Shown here: piece after piece, positions 44,201 to 49,800 of the stretch
How the letters are laid out: every line of letters begins with the position of its first letter
Position numbering within the stretch: position 1 is the stretch's first letter
Source of the DNA: Girardia tigrina
Taxonomy: Eukaryota; Platyhelminthes; Tricladida; Dugesiidae
DNA: 64,000 bases
NCBI GenBank assembly: GCA_001938485.1
Contig: MQRK01241883.1
Location: forward strand, 33,187 to 97,186
Direction: 5' to 3'
The notes under the pieces: model-generated
The model's database searches: none
What the model saw: the letters and a program-made list of their open reading frames with translations, nothing else
What the model was told of the DNA's origin: nothing
Made by a program: the position numbers and the translations under genes

Positions 44201-45067
44201 ATATTTAATAAGCAAATTAACATAAAAATATTTTACCCTTTAAATTAAAAAAATAATAAACTATTCAGGCGAGATAAAAATTTAAAATTAACCCCTCATA
44301 ATAACCATTGTTTTTTAAATAACATAAACGCCATTTATCATTATAAGATTTATTTTTGACAACTTTCTTGTATTTCGTGCCATGCTTGAATATGCAGAGT
44401 GAAACATATCATCACATCAATATATTTTCATTGACATTAATAAATTAATCCACGAGTTATGTAATATTACTTGCATAACAACCAAGCAAGTATCAAAGAA
44501 GATCGTTTTACAAACCTCAAAGAGAAGACCTGAAGATGCCTGTGAAGGCGAAACATGTTGTCAAAAAGAAATCTTATACCGATAAAGGGCGTTTTTGTTA
44601 TTTATTTCTTTTATTGCCATTAGAAATTATTGAAAATAAACTGGAAGTACTAAAAAATGTTTTTTAAATTTATTTTTGGTGATATATTCATGACATATTG
44701 TATGTACTATATCTTGAATAATTAAAAGGATTAACATTTTTATTAATATAATATATAAATTGTTGTAAGATCACCCAATTTATATGTTATGTGGGTTAGC
44801 AGCAGTAAAAATTAAAAATTCTTCATACCTAAATCAAACATAATCGAAGATAATGTCAATGCAACTAACAATTTGTATAATATAATGACTTTAATGATTA
44901 TTCCATTAGTAAAAAGTAAATTATTTTTAATTATATATTAATAGTTTCGCGATGATGAACCGAGTACCTGTCAGCAGCTGGAGTCTTTCGGAGAACGTAA
45001 AGCAAAATGCTCACATCAAGAAATATCTTCACCGAAAATTCCAAAAATAAAAGAATACCTTAGATAA
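9408..45067 (+). CDS. Multi-PDZ scaffold protein, PATJ/MPDZ-like (spliced gene, 5' end not found)
   Basis: Gene-level entry; single exons follow. Likely exons: 9408-9485, 9553-9632, 13647-13799, 19251-19403, 20415-20459 (uncertain), 23203-23442, 23516-23624, 25689-25858, 25906-26058, 29726-29919 (uncertain), 33377-33484, 38838-39218, 41740-41928 and 44945-45067. At least four PDZ domains result. PDZ domains bind C-terminal peptides, and PATJ/MPDZ proteins organise polarity and junction complexes at the membrane. The best link to that family is the run ILGENAIVI, HLGFRIS, DILLE, VNGVNLL, LPANIQMVYL, close to a PATJ PDZ (VNGINLL, LPIDVTMV). Splice phases agree except at 26058/29726. Introns range from 47 bp to several kb and are packed with transposons. 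It could be two adjacent PDZ genes, since a poly(A)-like site lies near 26560. Confidence 0.7.
9553..9632 (+). CDS. PDZ gene, exon 2 (linker and first strand of PDZ A)
   Basis: TTTTAG acceptor and a strong GTAAGT donor. Encodes PLKPEEVKSISFMWSKILG then ENAIVI. PATJ/MPDZ proteins have a W..(I/L)(L/V)GP(D/E)Y..VVA lead-in just before a PDZ domain, and WSKILGENAIVI fits this. Ends in phase 0. Confidence 0.7.
10351..11005 (+). mobile_element. piggyBac-type element, deleted, in PDZ-gene intron
   Basis: The left end CCCCTTAACGCATAAACT follows TTAA. The right end ATGCGTGTTAAGGGG is followed by CTAA, one base off the TTAA target that piggyBac elements duplicate. Inside, 10552-10710 encodes the transposase tail: IIKKYQSESRLTRH, then VTE, a TGA, and SFPEYIQPTEKTYSNK, matching the RHFPEYIPPTEKK region before the piggyBac cysteine-rich end. 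It is 655 bp against about 2-2.5 kb for full elements, so most of the gene is deleted. Confidence 0.8.
11010..11820. other. Intron DNA, nothing recognised
   Basis: AT-rich; no frame, repeat end or RNA fold that I can support. Confidence 0.5.
11822..12379. repeat. Tandem duplication, left copy
   Basis: About 557 bp starting in a short (TA)n run and continuing AATTAACAAGAATCATTCTT. It is repeated almost unchanged at 12430-12986. By eye there are about eight differences, so divergence is near 1.5%. Confidence 0.9.
12380..12429. other. Assembly gap (50 N)
   Basis: Run of 50 N exactly between the two copies of the duplication. Confidence 1.
12430..12986. repeat. Tandem duplication, right copy
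   Basis: Same order and direction as 11822-12379, ending ATAATGTTGGTTTATG. The left copy stops at this same sequence, at the gap. Confidence 0.9.
13647..13799 (+). CDS. PDZ gene, exon 3 (first half of PDZ A)
   Basis: The 51 codons run in phase 0 from a TATTCTTAG acceptor to a GTAATA donor. They contain the carboxylate-binding loop as HLGFRIS (GLGF in other PDZs), strand HMVIDVVENSD, and RPEDILLE, the place of the usual GD.IL.VN. The next exon continues exactly with VNGVNLL. Other reading frames here are shadows. Confidence 0.85.
14636..14865. mobile_element. piggyBac-type MITE
   Basis: A 230-bp element with ends CCCTTTCCAGC and GCTGGAAAGGG, flanked on both sides by TTAA, the piggyBac target duplication. 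It has no coding capacity. It lies in a PDZ-gene intron. Confidence 0.8.
14870..16291. other. Intron DNA, nothing recognised
   Basis: Strongly AT-rich; open frames here are composition effects with no family match. Confidence 0.5.
16297..16736 (+). repeat. Solo LTR, TGTGAGGAATATTT family
   Basis: A 440-bp solo LTR flanked by the 5-bp duplication ATAGA on both sides. It starts TGTGAGGAATATTTGG, has the family's CACTCCTACCCAGAGGG block near 90 bp, and ends CTTAATA. The same LTR type belongs to the Ty3/gypsy element at 51.3-53.9 kb. Confidence 0.8.
17383..17428. repeat. (TA)n microsatellite inside mariner
   Basis: About 46 bp of AT dinucleotides in the element's leader. Confidence 0.95.
17430..18446 (+). 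pseudogene. mariner transposase (broken)
   Basis: The N-terminal helix-turn-helix (LLRHYWKKSLTTRDATKAI) and RSGRPIKLD linker are clear to about 17690. A frameshift follows. The catalytic part keeps MSDEKFVYLV (first Asp) and LQQDNAKPHTA (second Asp). The third Asp of the DD34D triad is lost: the family's PSDYHLF reads LSYYSLF. In-frame stops include one where CIWWNFEG is expected (TAG for Trp). The element cannot move itself. Confidence 0.9.
18540..19250. other. Intron DNA, nothing recognised
   Basis: Between the mariner element and PDZ exon 4. No supported feature. Confidence 0.4.
19251..19403 (+). CDS. PDZ gene, exon 4 (second half of PDZ A)
   Basis: TGTTTTCAG acceptor; donor GTCAAT. The 51 codons begin VNGVNLLQMSYSEMSILL and continue LPANIQMVYLKKE. 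This is the second alpha helix and last strand of a PDZ, nearest to a PATJ/INADL domain with VNGINLL and LPIDVTMV. A charged linker (EKLEGSHEDKHQ) follows. A start at the ATG of 19230 is unlikely because it lies within the intron before the splice site. Confidence 0.85.
19574..19797. repeat. Small inverted-repeat element (MITE-like)
   Basis: The arms TATATAGCATTTTACAATGA and TCATGGTAAAAATGCTATAT are inverted copies about 190 bp apart, continuing inward to TTGAACTT/AAGTTCAA. The middle has three GATTAA/GATTACG-type blocks with GTGTC spacing. No coding content. Confidence 0.6.
20415..20459 (+). CDS. PDZ gene, possible 15-codon exon 5
   Basis: AAAAAAG acceptor and GTAATG donor enclose VLEISLIAKQLVLQP in phase 0 on both sides, which fits its neighbours. 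It would supply the missing first strand of PDZ B. The acceptor is weak and the exon very short, so this is tentative. Confidence 0.35.
20782..20814. repeat. (ATA)n microsatellite
   Basis: About eleven AAT units. Confidence 0.9.
21179..22005 (+). mobile_element. pogo/Tigger-like (CENP-B type DDE) transposon remnant
   Basis: The catalytic region is spread over shifted frames: CNFTIMLSDGGKG (near 21380), VNEKGWMDEQMF (21482), ILIYDSAKGHLKE (about 21580), then STKKLQPLDLSVNKSFK (21676). These match the order of DDE_1 transposases, with (V)FDS..GHL and LQPLD.S.NKPFK. A degraded helical end follows to about 21930. CTGCGGATAACCCGCACC at 21179 and the repeated TATAACCCGCACC at 21254 may be the terminal and subterminal repeats. 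The right end was not found. Confidence 0.8.
22030..22600. other. Less AT-rich island, unassigned
   Basis: This stretch has clearly higher GC than its surroundings. Both strands hold short open frames (for example plus-strand LAARLFNDLRTISGFLSVNR at 22379), but none matches a family I know. It directly follows the pogo-like remnant and could be part of a larger transposon or an unknown exon of a host gene. Confidence 0.3.
23203..23442 (+). CDS. PDZ gene, exon 6 (PDZ B)
   Basis: AAATAG acceptor and a good GTGAGC donor, 80 codons, phase 0/0. Encodes CVIQKINSNGYFFNDKRISV then a long helix segment and SSVLLLSIAKYN, the order of PDZ strands 3-6 (V..I...G.....D.I..VN). The conserved Gly of the GD pair is replaced by Asn, so the domain is divergent. 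The family's carboxylate loop must be in an earlier exon. Confidence 0.65.
23516..23624 (+). CDS. PDZ gene, exon 7 (linker)
   Basis: TTTTTAG acceptor in phase 0; donor GTTAAT after one extra base (phase 1), matching exon 8. Encodes a polar linker (THVKRIDEVSQRKRSISQE). The intron before it is 73 bp and the intron after it, about 2.06 kb, contains a complete transposon. Confidence 0.6.
23702..25536 (-). mobile_element. Tc1/mariner-IS630 type element with long terminal repeats, in PDZ-gene intron
   Basis: The inverted ends are TAGGGCTTTTCGACCAGTTT and, on the other strand at the right, TAGGGTTTTTCGACTGATTT. After an indel the match continues through TATGAATTTTAAAATATATT to about 90 bp. TA flanks both sides, inside a TAA microsatellite. 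At 1835 bp with a transposase inside, both ends are complete. Confidence 0.85.
23960..25420 (-). pseudogene. IS630/Tc1-like transposase (broken)
   Basis: Read on the minus strand, an N-terminal helix-turn-helix part (NLYNLYETSKLIAEITELP) lies at 25390-25200. The DDE core lies at 24590-24040: NFIFIDEVGFNISMKTKRG (first Asp), a decayed second-Asp segment, and ISFLPPYSPF followed by IEICF, where relatives have LPPYSPFLNPIE. Stops interrupt all parts. About 600 bp of pure AT sequence between the two parts has no coding match and may be an intron or an insertion. Confidence 0.75.
25537..25665. repeat. (TAA)n microsatellite
   Basis: About 120 bp of TAA units with a few TAG and TGA changes. It is the right half of the repeat split by the IS630-like element; the left half is TAATATAATAATAATA before 23702. 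Confidence 0.9.
25689..25858 (+). CDS. PDZ gene, exon 8 (first half of PDZ C)
   Basis: The acceptor AACGAAG gives phase 1, so G+CC makes Ala. Encodes LSIRLDKSDDLGIYLVDTK, where DLGIYLV is the GLGF loop and second strand, then SVICGFHDKSKLKTKFKIG and DEIIS. The donor is GTAATT, followed by a 47-bp intron. Confidence 0.8.
25906..26058 (+). CDS. PDZ gene, exon 9 (second half of PDZ C)
   Basis: ATTGTAG acceptor, GTAATT donor, 51 codons in phase 0. Starts INEESVINNTSLEIGKLLKK, so the junction gives GDEIIS-INEESV, the conserved GD.I..(I/V)N of PDZ domains. Continues with DSFTVTVLRNTKP, the last PDZ strand. Confidence 0.85.
26391..26497 (+). other. Open segment after a splice-acceptor-like site, unassigned
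   Basis: After TTTGTTAG, one frame reads RVMTDYLERTINRYVIAIYN then LWDVG and stops. It is phase 1, while PDZ exon 9 ends in phase 0; in phase 0 the stop comes after two codons. So it is either a short final exon giving a VE end, an exon of an alternative transcript, or chance. AATAAA-like sequence lies near 26560. Confidence 0.3.
26660..26760. repeat. Short tandem repeat, unit with ATGCTAAGTT
   Basis: Five imperfect units of about 20-25 bp, each with ATGCTAAGTT (last ATGCGAAGTT) followed by T/A spacer. Confidence 0.75.
26816..27091 (+). CDS. SWIM zinc finger protein fragment, MULE-transposase-like C-terminus
   Basis: Residues 30-50 form a SWIM zinc finger (CxCxnCxH): CSCPYFLKYFVCKHLLGLA. 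It is followed by KRRRGRPKK, an AT-hook, and a short end RALLIEINRF before TAA. Mutator-like (MULE) transposases of invertebrates end this way, with SWIM after the DDE core. No DDE core was found upstream, where there is AT-rich and tandem-repeat DNA, so this is a truncated element. The retained 91-codon frame is unbroken. A domesticated DNA-binding protein is possible but less likely. Confidence 0.7.
   Translation: MRWSTFDDFKVKAFTVWFVILPRNNENWHAGSCSCPYFLKYFVCKHLLGLAIRLKLTSVPPAANYVPIEEKRRRGRPKKTSRALLIEINRF
27100..27850. other. AT-rich intron DNA, nothing recognised
   Basis: No supported gene or repeat end. Confidence 0.4.
27851..28060 (-). repeat. Penelope-like tail, copy at 27.9 kb
   Basis: On the minus strand the segment ends CTGATGATGACGGTCAAACC-GAAAT, preceded by GTAAGTGATTACATAATCAT and GGGAGAGAGTTTCATGTGAC. 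The same blocks in the same order occur at 4.6-4.9 kb, 40.7-40.9 kb and 46.1-46.3 kb. Confidence 0.5.
28563..29352. mobile_element. Tc1-like element with perfect ends, interior unsequenced
   Basis: The ends CAGTGCGGTTCATAAGTAAG and CTTACTTATGAACCGCACTG are perfect inverted copies (at least 21 bp), each flanked by TA. Almost all of the interior is the 658-bp gap at 28673-29330, so I cannot say whether it carried a transposase. A span of 790 bp would be short for an autonomous Tc1, if the gap size is right. Confidence 0.85.
28673..29330. other. Assembly gap (658 N)
   Basis: Run of N inside the Tc1-like element. Confidence 1.
29726..29919 (+). CDS. PDZ gene, possible acidic linker exon
   Basis: AATTGCAG acceptor and GTATAA donor around an open stretch of 64 codons rich in acidic residues (YSDDEYDEDTNDFPNS) and ending FQDLLQL. 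It needs a phase-1 donor before it, which exon 9 does not give, so either an exon between is missed or this belongs elsewhere. Confidence 0.4.
29930..30810. other. Intron DNA, nothing recognised
   Basis: AT-rich. The short frame at 30350-30616 has no family match. Confidence 0.4.
31275..31535 (-). pseudogene. Tigger-like transposase C-terminal remnant
   Basis: On the minus strand it encodes TDKDIMTIILTKGDEETHLS, an acidic stretch, PPLLSTKQVLESILLLQIW and a final region. Tigger/pogo transposases end with exactly such a segment (TDEELV..V, acidic run, S..EAL..L..L). The catalytic core is absent, so no activity is expected. Confidence 0.7.
31620..31732 (-). repeat. Dispersed repeat (TTGGGTTCTTGATC family), copy 3
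   Basis: On the minus strand it starts TGTTGGGTTCGTGATCAACA and ends near TTTATGAGGAACGATG, the same block order as the other copies. Confidence 0.55.
32238..32268. repeat. (TA)n microsatellite
   Basis: About 31 bp of TA units. Confidence 0.9.
32467..32524. repeat. Short perfect-type hairpin
   Basis: GGACTATAAGTGGCGACATT and AATGCCGCCACTTATAATCC are inverted copies around a 14-16 bp loop, with about 19 of 22 positions paired. Possibly a minimal fold-back element or the remains of two facing transposon ends. Confidence 0.65.
32577..33061 (+). repeat. Solo LTR, TGTGAGGAATATTT family
   Basis: A 485-bp solo LTR flanked by the 5-bp duplication GTATG on both sides (32572-32576 and 33062-33066). 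Closely related to the copy at 16297: starts TGTGAGGAATATCTTG, shares GTTTGAATGTTGTATGTTTA, ends CTTAATA. Confidence 0.85.
33067..33230 (+). repeat. Dispersed repeat (TTGGGTTCTTGATC family), copy 4
   Basis: Starts TGTTGGGTTCTTGATCAAAA immediately after the GTATG duplication of the solo LTR. Confidence 0.6.
33377..33484 (+). CDS. PDZ gene, exon with first strand of PDZ D
   Basis: TGTTTTAG acceptor and GTATTT donor, 36 codons, phase 0/0. Encodes SRSSFIEDNELKMSLENEEN and then EYTFHVTLQK, shaped like a PDZ first strand. The following intron was enlarged by an LTR and the BEL/Pao-like element inserted into it. Confidence 0.6.
34020..38114 (-). mobile_element. BEL/Pao-like LTR retrotransposon, broken, in PDZ-gene intron
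   Basis: About 4.1 kb, bounded by short LTRs (34020-34155 and 37978-38114) with TG...CA ends and the 5-bp duplication AGAAA outside both. Parts in order on the minus strand: gag near 37.6-38.0 kb; aspartic protease with GMD-type motif near 36.8-37.2 kb; reverse transcriptase with YIDD box near 35.9-36.7 kb; RNase H with HINVAELEAVV near 35.4-35.8 kb; integrase core (IIDNYTTF) near 34.8-35.2 kb; basic C-terminus near 34.2-34.5 kb; G-rich polypurine tract at the LTR. Clade placement by RT/RNase H style is uncertain; it could be an unusual Ty3-related group. LTRs differ by about 6% by eye, so it is older than the two Ty3 copies to the right. Broken in many places. Confidence 0.8.
34507..34690 (+). 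repeat. LTR fragment inside the BEL/Pao-like element
   Basis: About 180 bp (from TTGATTTGAGTATGTTGAAC) nearly identical to 33672-33842 of the surrounding LTR, in the same direction, with few changes. Confidence 0.85.
38838..39218 (+). CDS. PDZ gene, large exon (insert and first half of PDZ D)
   Basis: Acceptor CTAACATTAG, donor GTGTTT, 127 codons, phase 0/0. The block is clearly less AT-rich than its surroundings. It encodes a basic start (NARKNARKKQDHRSWFYRF), a long unassigned middle, then CGRSLWATHLSGTD and IIYAIDIGDTGHFK, which match the carboxylate loop and strands 2-3 of a PDZ. A stop follows soon after if the donor is not used; the next exon's fit argues that it is. Confidence 0.7.
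39379..40193 (+). repeat. LTR-like dispersed repeat, copy A
   Basis: Starts TGTGAGAAATGGTTGCAACA and ends ATTATTC followed by TGCCGAGATTC, which resembles a primer-binding site. About 815 bp. Copies B and C match it in inverted and direct order. Confidence 0.65.
40735..41115 (-). mobile_element. Penelope-like element 3' part with GIY-YIG-like fragment
   Basis: On the minus strand, 41109-40970 encodes FKYSACGATYIEATSCHLCK then RIQEYNLKEGESYIAQHRK. Penelope-like elements end in a GIY-YIG endonuclease of the form C...YIGQT...L..RI.EH.......IA.H, which this follows, with Gly of YIG changed. Downstream the tail ends in the hairpin CTGATGA-TTACGGCTGATCCGT-CGAAAT (40766-40738). Only the last part of the element is present, and it is decayed. 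Confidence 0.6.
41740..41928 (+). CDS. PDZ gene, exon with second half of PDZ D
   Basis: ATATTTCAG acceptor, GTATGA donor, 63 codons, phase 0. Encodes SDLVRPGDKIVRINDIYVLN, a textbook L.PGD.I..(V/I)N PDZ core, then FVLTLIRS and MNLELMRN, the last helix and strand. It is the most conventional PDZ segment in the gene. Confidence 0.85.
41930..42800. other. Intron DNA, unassigned, moderately complex
   Basis: 42110-42700 is less AT-rich and has short open pieces (for example LTRPPVRTSLITVNDLIQKR on the plus strand), but no match and no clear splice sites. Could be an old transposon. Confidence 0.3.
42809..43450 (-). repeat. LTR-like dispersed repeat, copy B (inverted)
   Basis: Reverse complement of copy A over most of its length, from TGGTTGCAACATCAATATCC to ATTATTC, then TGGCGAGATTC. 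With copy A it forms an inverted pair enclosing the PDZ D exon at 41740. Confidence 0.65.
43486..43810 (-). other. Open segment, unassigned
   Basis: The minus-strand frame reads FVEYTRSTFLKKSKGCKMDA then GYVNLILVPLSNERDLKIPL. I do not recognise it. It lies between copies B and C of the LTR-like repeat. GTTAAGAGTTTTCGATTA at 43757 also occurs, inverted, in the Penelope-like tail at 27.95 kb, so it may be repeat-derived. Confidence 0.3.
43965..44269 (+). repeat. LTR-like dispersed repeat, copy C (with N gap)
   Basis: Same direction as copy A: TTTAACACCACCAAAAATTT at the start, then the 99-bp gap, then TTTTATGATTTTCTTTTATT and AACTATTC followed by AGGCGAGAT. Confidence 0.6.
44036..44134. other. 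Assembly gap (99 N)
   Basis: Run of N inside repeat copy C. Confidence 1.
44945..45067 (+). CDS. PDZ gene, terminal exon
   Basis: TTAATAG acceptor in phase 0, then FRDDEPSTCQQLESFGERK and a basic end (KIPKIKEYLR) before TAA. The intron before it holds repeat copies and an N gap. An AATAAA lies 46 bp after the stop. Confidence 0.6.
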   Translation, partial: FRDDEPSTCQQLESFGERKAKCSHQEISSPKIPKIKEYLR

Positions 45068-45112
45068 CTCAAAATTAAAACTGTATAAAACTTAATCTTT
45101 TTATAATTATTT

Positions 45113-45118
45113 AATAAA
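45113..45118 (+). terminator. Poly(A) signal of the PDZ gene
   Basis: AATAAA 46 bp after the TAA of the terminal exon. Confidence 0.5.
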
Positions 45119-45553
45119 TGTTACTCCGTTTATTATATGTCGTAATTATTATATATTAAATCCTACTTCTAGCCATTGGAAAATTAAAACTTTTATTTAT
45201 TTAATATGTTTTACTATAAGAAAAATAATTAATATATATAATTTAATGTAATTTTAAAGATATTTTTTATCCTTCACCATGTCTCTCCAATCGCATAATT
45301 AGTATAATTGATATAAAAGGTTTCTGTGTCCAATTTTAAAGTATTTATACTTATTCATAAATAATTTTCAACTTAGAAAATTACATATAGAACACGATTT
45401 CATATCTCTCTATTACACCTTACAGACTTTTTTTTACTTAAAAACCATTTTTTTAAAATTTAAATACATTAGAAATATTAAATATGTAAAAAAAGAATAA
45501 TATGTGGTCGAAAGACTTAATTATTTATATTTCGGCGTTCAATAAATTGTTTA

Positions 45554-46000
45554 TGCGATGAATATTATTGAATGGTGTTTATTGTATGTTGTTTGGTATG
45601 TTGTTTTAGGATTGTGTTTCTCCCACCCAGATGGAAGATTGATATTTTAAATATTTTAAAACGTCGGATTGTTTAATGAATTATTAAAATTTAAAAAACC
45701 AATTTTAAAATTAAATTAATATTTCATAAATAATATTTTAATAATAATTTTCTTAAATAAATAAAATTTATTTTTAATTTAACGTATAAAACATTTTTGT
45801 AATAATTAAATTGTAATTTAAATTTGTTTGAATAATAAGACGTTAAAGAATATTATTAAAAAATTATTAATATTATATTAATATTATCAAAATTATCAGA
45901 ACGATGACGAGCTACGTAAGTTTTACGGAGTATTGTTGTAGTGGCAATTCAAATTGTGGTGTAAATAAATGTAAAGAAAACTCAATTAATGTTCTTAATA
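45554..46000 (+). repeat. Solo LTR, TGTGAGGAATATTT family, older copy
   Basis: 447 bp from TGCGATGAATATTATTG, through TTTCTCCCACCCAGATGG, to GTTCTTAATA. Flanks GTTTA and GTGTA differ by one base, as expected for an aged 5-bp target duplication. Confidence 0.7.
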
Positions 46001-46111
46001 GTGTAATTTTATTAATTGACATATAACAAACATGGAATAATATTGTTAATAAATTTTAATAAAATTAACAATTTATCAAATAAACATTTTTGCAGCAATC
46101 TAAAGTTTATT

Positions 46112-46370
46112 AATTTCGACGGTTTAACCATCATCGTCAGAATAAATGATTTTTTCTAACGAAATTTACTTATATTATGCAGTTCATGATCGTTTAATCA
46201 AGACTTCGTCAGTACATCATTTACAAACTCCAAACAGAATTTTCGTTCACTCAATTTAGGATTTATTGGAGAGAGTGACATGCTAAGTGTTATATAAAAG
46301 ATCTTTGGATCCTAAATTAACGTTAAAACTGTATTCTGTACAACTTTTTTGGGAGTTTTCAAATTTTCGA
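46112..46370 (-). repeat. Penelope-like tail, copy at 46.1 kb
   Basis: The minus strand ends CTGACGATGATGGTTAAACC-GTCGAAATT, with the hairpin GATGG/CCGTC, and has a GAGAG segment upstream like the other copies. Confidence 0.45.
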
Positions 46371-46635
46371 ATAATGATTAACTAATTTGTCGATGCCCTT
46401 AGAATATAATGATTTATGCTATCAGTGATAGAGAATGGAGGATTCATTTAAATTTTAAATTGATCATAAATAACCAACAATTTTTATTATATAATAACAG
46501 TCGTGTTAAGATAACTCATACATTTGACAGAACCTTTTTTTATCATCTTTATGATGATCAATAGTAATACTTTCACTTAGATCCATCAATCAATTTTCAA
46601 TATCTCCCATTATAATCTGAACTATACTTGATAAG

Positions 46636-46851
46636 TATGAGAATAATTAATAACTATACATTTATAAATTAAAATACATATAATTATTTATGTCAATATC
46701 ATATTATATCAAAGGATCCTGAATATATAAAAACTCCTGAGATTGTTTAAGTCAATCAATGTAATTAATTTTAGACGCGCATTATTTAATTGTGTCATAA
46801 AAATAAACATTATCTATTCTTTTTGGATTTTTATTATGGAAAATTCTTATA
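46636..46851 (+). repeat. 5' LTR of Ty3/gypsy 1
   Basis: 216 bp, followed directly by the primer-binding site. Matches 51038-51252 at about 97%. Confidence 0.9.
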
Positions 46852-49800
46852 TGGCGACCACGCCAAATGTTATCAACAATTTGGCGCCAACAATATCCGA
46901 TGGACACAATGATTTGGAGCAGTTCATTACCGACTGCAACAGATTCTTTCAAGTTTCGCAAATTCAGGAAGGAATTCAATCGTTATTCGTCAAAGCATTC
47001 ATCAATAAAGATTTAATATCTACTTATGAAGCAGTAGATGAGAAAATCACGAATTTAGTGGATCGGTTATGGAAGGCATTCAAACGTCTAACATCATTAA
47101 TTCAAGATTTGCAGGAGCTCATGAATTACAGAAAAGGAACCGAAACAGCAATTTCATATGTCAACAAAATTGAGAAGATGGTAGATAAAGTTTTATGCCA
47201 CAAATGGAATAAACCGGAGTTAATGGCATATTTTTTAACTCACTGTATAGAAGATGTCAGTGTCAAAACTCAAATTTATCTTCAAGAAGCTAAATTTCCA
47301 GATTCAATCAAAGCAGTTATAGAGAAGATGGATATTATTAAAACAGAAATCCAAGCAGTTGAAGTCGCCAATATCTACAGACGAAAAACATATGCCGATA
47401 CATTGAAAGAACGAACAGCATTCACAAATAATTTTCAACAACAACATCAACGGAGAAATATTCAAACCAATGACTATAACAGACGGACAATGACGGGATA
47501 TTCGCGACAACAAACAGGAAACATGAATTATTCAAATGTGATGTGTTATGGATGCAAAAAGTTGAGACATATTCGTCGTACATGTCCGGAAAATTCGAAA
47601 AGTTGTTTTGGATGTAGAGGGTCTGGACACGTTAGAAGTGAATGTCCATATTTAAAATGTTCAGCGTGTGGAGCTCAAGGTCACCTCGGATATCAATGCT
47701 TCAAGAAAGATGAAAAAAGAAAACCAAGTCACCAAAACAAGATCCAGTATAACCGACGAGAAAATCAATATAGACATCCAATGGCCGGAATTGACGAAAC
47801 TGATGAAACACGATCGACGGGATATGATGCAGAGAAGGCGTCAAACTTCGAGGCTCCGTCAGGTCAGGAGATGATTGGGGCCATACATTAAAATGTAATA
47901 ATATTCAGGATCCTTATATTTGTAATATATATAATTGTAAATGAAGTAATAATAATTTTAATAATCATATTTATAATAATAGTAATGTTAATAATAATAT
48001 TAATTATCAAAATAATATTTGTAGTGTAAATAGTAGTCATAATATAATAAATTTAAAAGAGTATATAGGTGATAGAACACAGAATGAATATTATATTGAG
48101 GAGACAATGGAATTTGTTATGGATGCAGAAGGTAAAATAGACAATGAGATTTTTAATGGAAGACCGAGTATGTTGACAGTTATATGGGGAATCAAAATGA
48201 ATTGTTTATTGGACACTGGGGCCCGTATTAATGTAATAGATGAAAAGACTATTAAACAATTACAAGTACCGATGAGTAAGCACACCGTAACATCAGTTGT
48301 ATGGGCAAATGGCAGTGGGATGGAGATGAGTGGTACATGTCAAATTAAGGTTAAATTTCAAAATTTAACACTATACCCAGTATTTTATATTGCGAAAACA
48401 GTTTTTCAATATATAATCTTCGGAATTGAATTAATTCGATCTTTAAGTCTCGATTTAACGTGGCGATTTGATGCCAAAAATATAAAACAAGAATCATTTA
48501 CACCTGATGTAGTGTGTGCGGAAATATATCCTTTAGATCCATATATCGATAAACTTATTTATACGGACAAAGACAGATTTTTGAAAGCCAAAGAAACATT
48601 AAATCTACTTTGATGGTACAAATTTATATAGATGTATAAATAAGTACAAGAACATTTTTATGGCTGGAAAATGGGATATCGGGAAAACTACATTAACCAG
48701 ATATGAAATAAAAATATCTAGTGAGCCAATTTTACAGAAGCCTCGTAGGCAGCCGGCACATTTGGAACATCATATCGAAAAAGCAATATTCAATTTAGAA
48801 AGACATGGAATAATAGAAAAATGTTCTTCTCCTTGGAACAAACCAATGGTTTGTGTGTGGAAAAAGGAGAAAAAGAAAATCCGTTTGTGTTTAGATTTTT
48901 GGCTCCTAAATCAGCTTTCCTTATTCCAAATGTTGATGAGATGTTGGATTCTTTAATTGGAATGAAGTGGTTTAGTTCCATAGATCTGGGTAACGCATAT
49001 TACCAGGTCGAGTTGGAAAAATATTCAAAGATGAAAACGGCTTTTTCTACAAGGACTGGACAATTTTGTTTTACAAGAATGCCATTCGGCATAGCAGCAG
49101 CATCGGCTACTTTCCAAAAATTAATGAATGAAATATTGAAGGATATGCTATGGAAAGAGGTAGTTGTATATCTCGATGACGTGTTGATTTTTTCAGAAAC
49201 AGAAGACGAGCATTTAAAAAGATTGGACCGGTTCTTTTCGAGAATTCAATCAGCAGGCCTAAGAATTAACCCAGAAAAATGTAAATTTTTCCAGAAGGAG
49301 ATGCGTTTTCTTGGACATATTGTGAATACAGAAGGAATCAAAACGGATCCGGAGAAAATCCAGACAACCAAGATGTGTTAAAAAATTGCGCAGTTTTTTA
49401 GGACTGTGTAATTATTATAGGAAGTTCATTATAGATTATTCAAAACTAGGAAAACCGTTGGAAGTAATGTGTGGAAGTTCTAAAGATAGACTTTATTTGA
49501 ACGTATCTCATTCAGAGTTTTTTAAAAAGTTAAAAACAGCCATGACAACTACCCCTGTATTATGCTATCCAAATTTTAAAAAGTAGTTTATTTTAGATAC
49601 AGATGCATCTTTCGATACAATTGGTACGGTTCTTTCTCAGTTAGATGACAAAGGTGAAGAGTGAGTCATCGCGTATGGATCAAGGTCAATGTCGAAACTT
49701 GAAATAGGTTATTGTATAACAAGGAAAGAATTATTAGCAATATTTCATTTTACTCAACATTTTAAACATTATCTTTACAGTGCACATTTTAAACTGAGAA

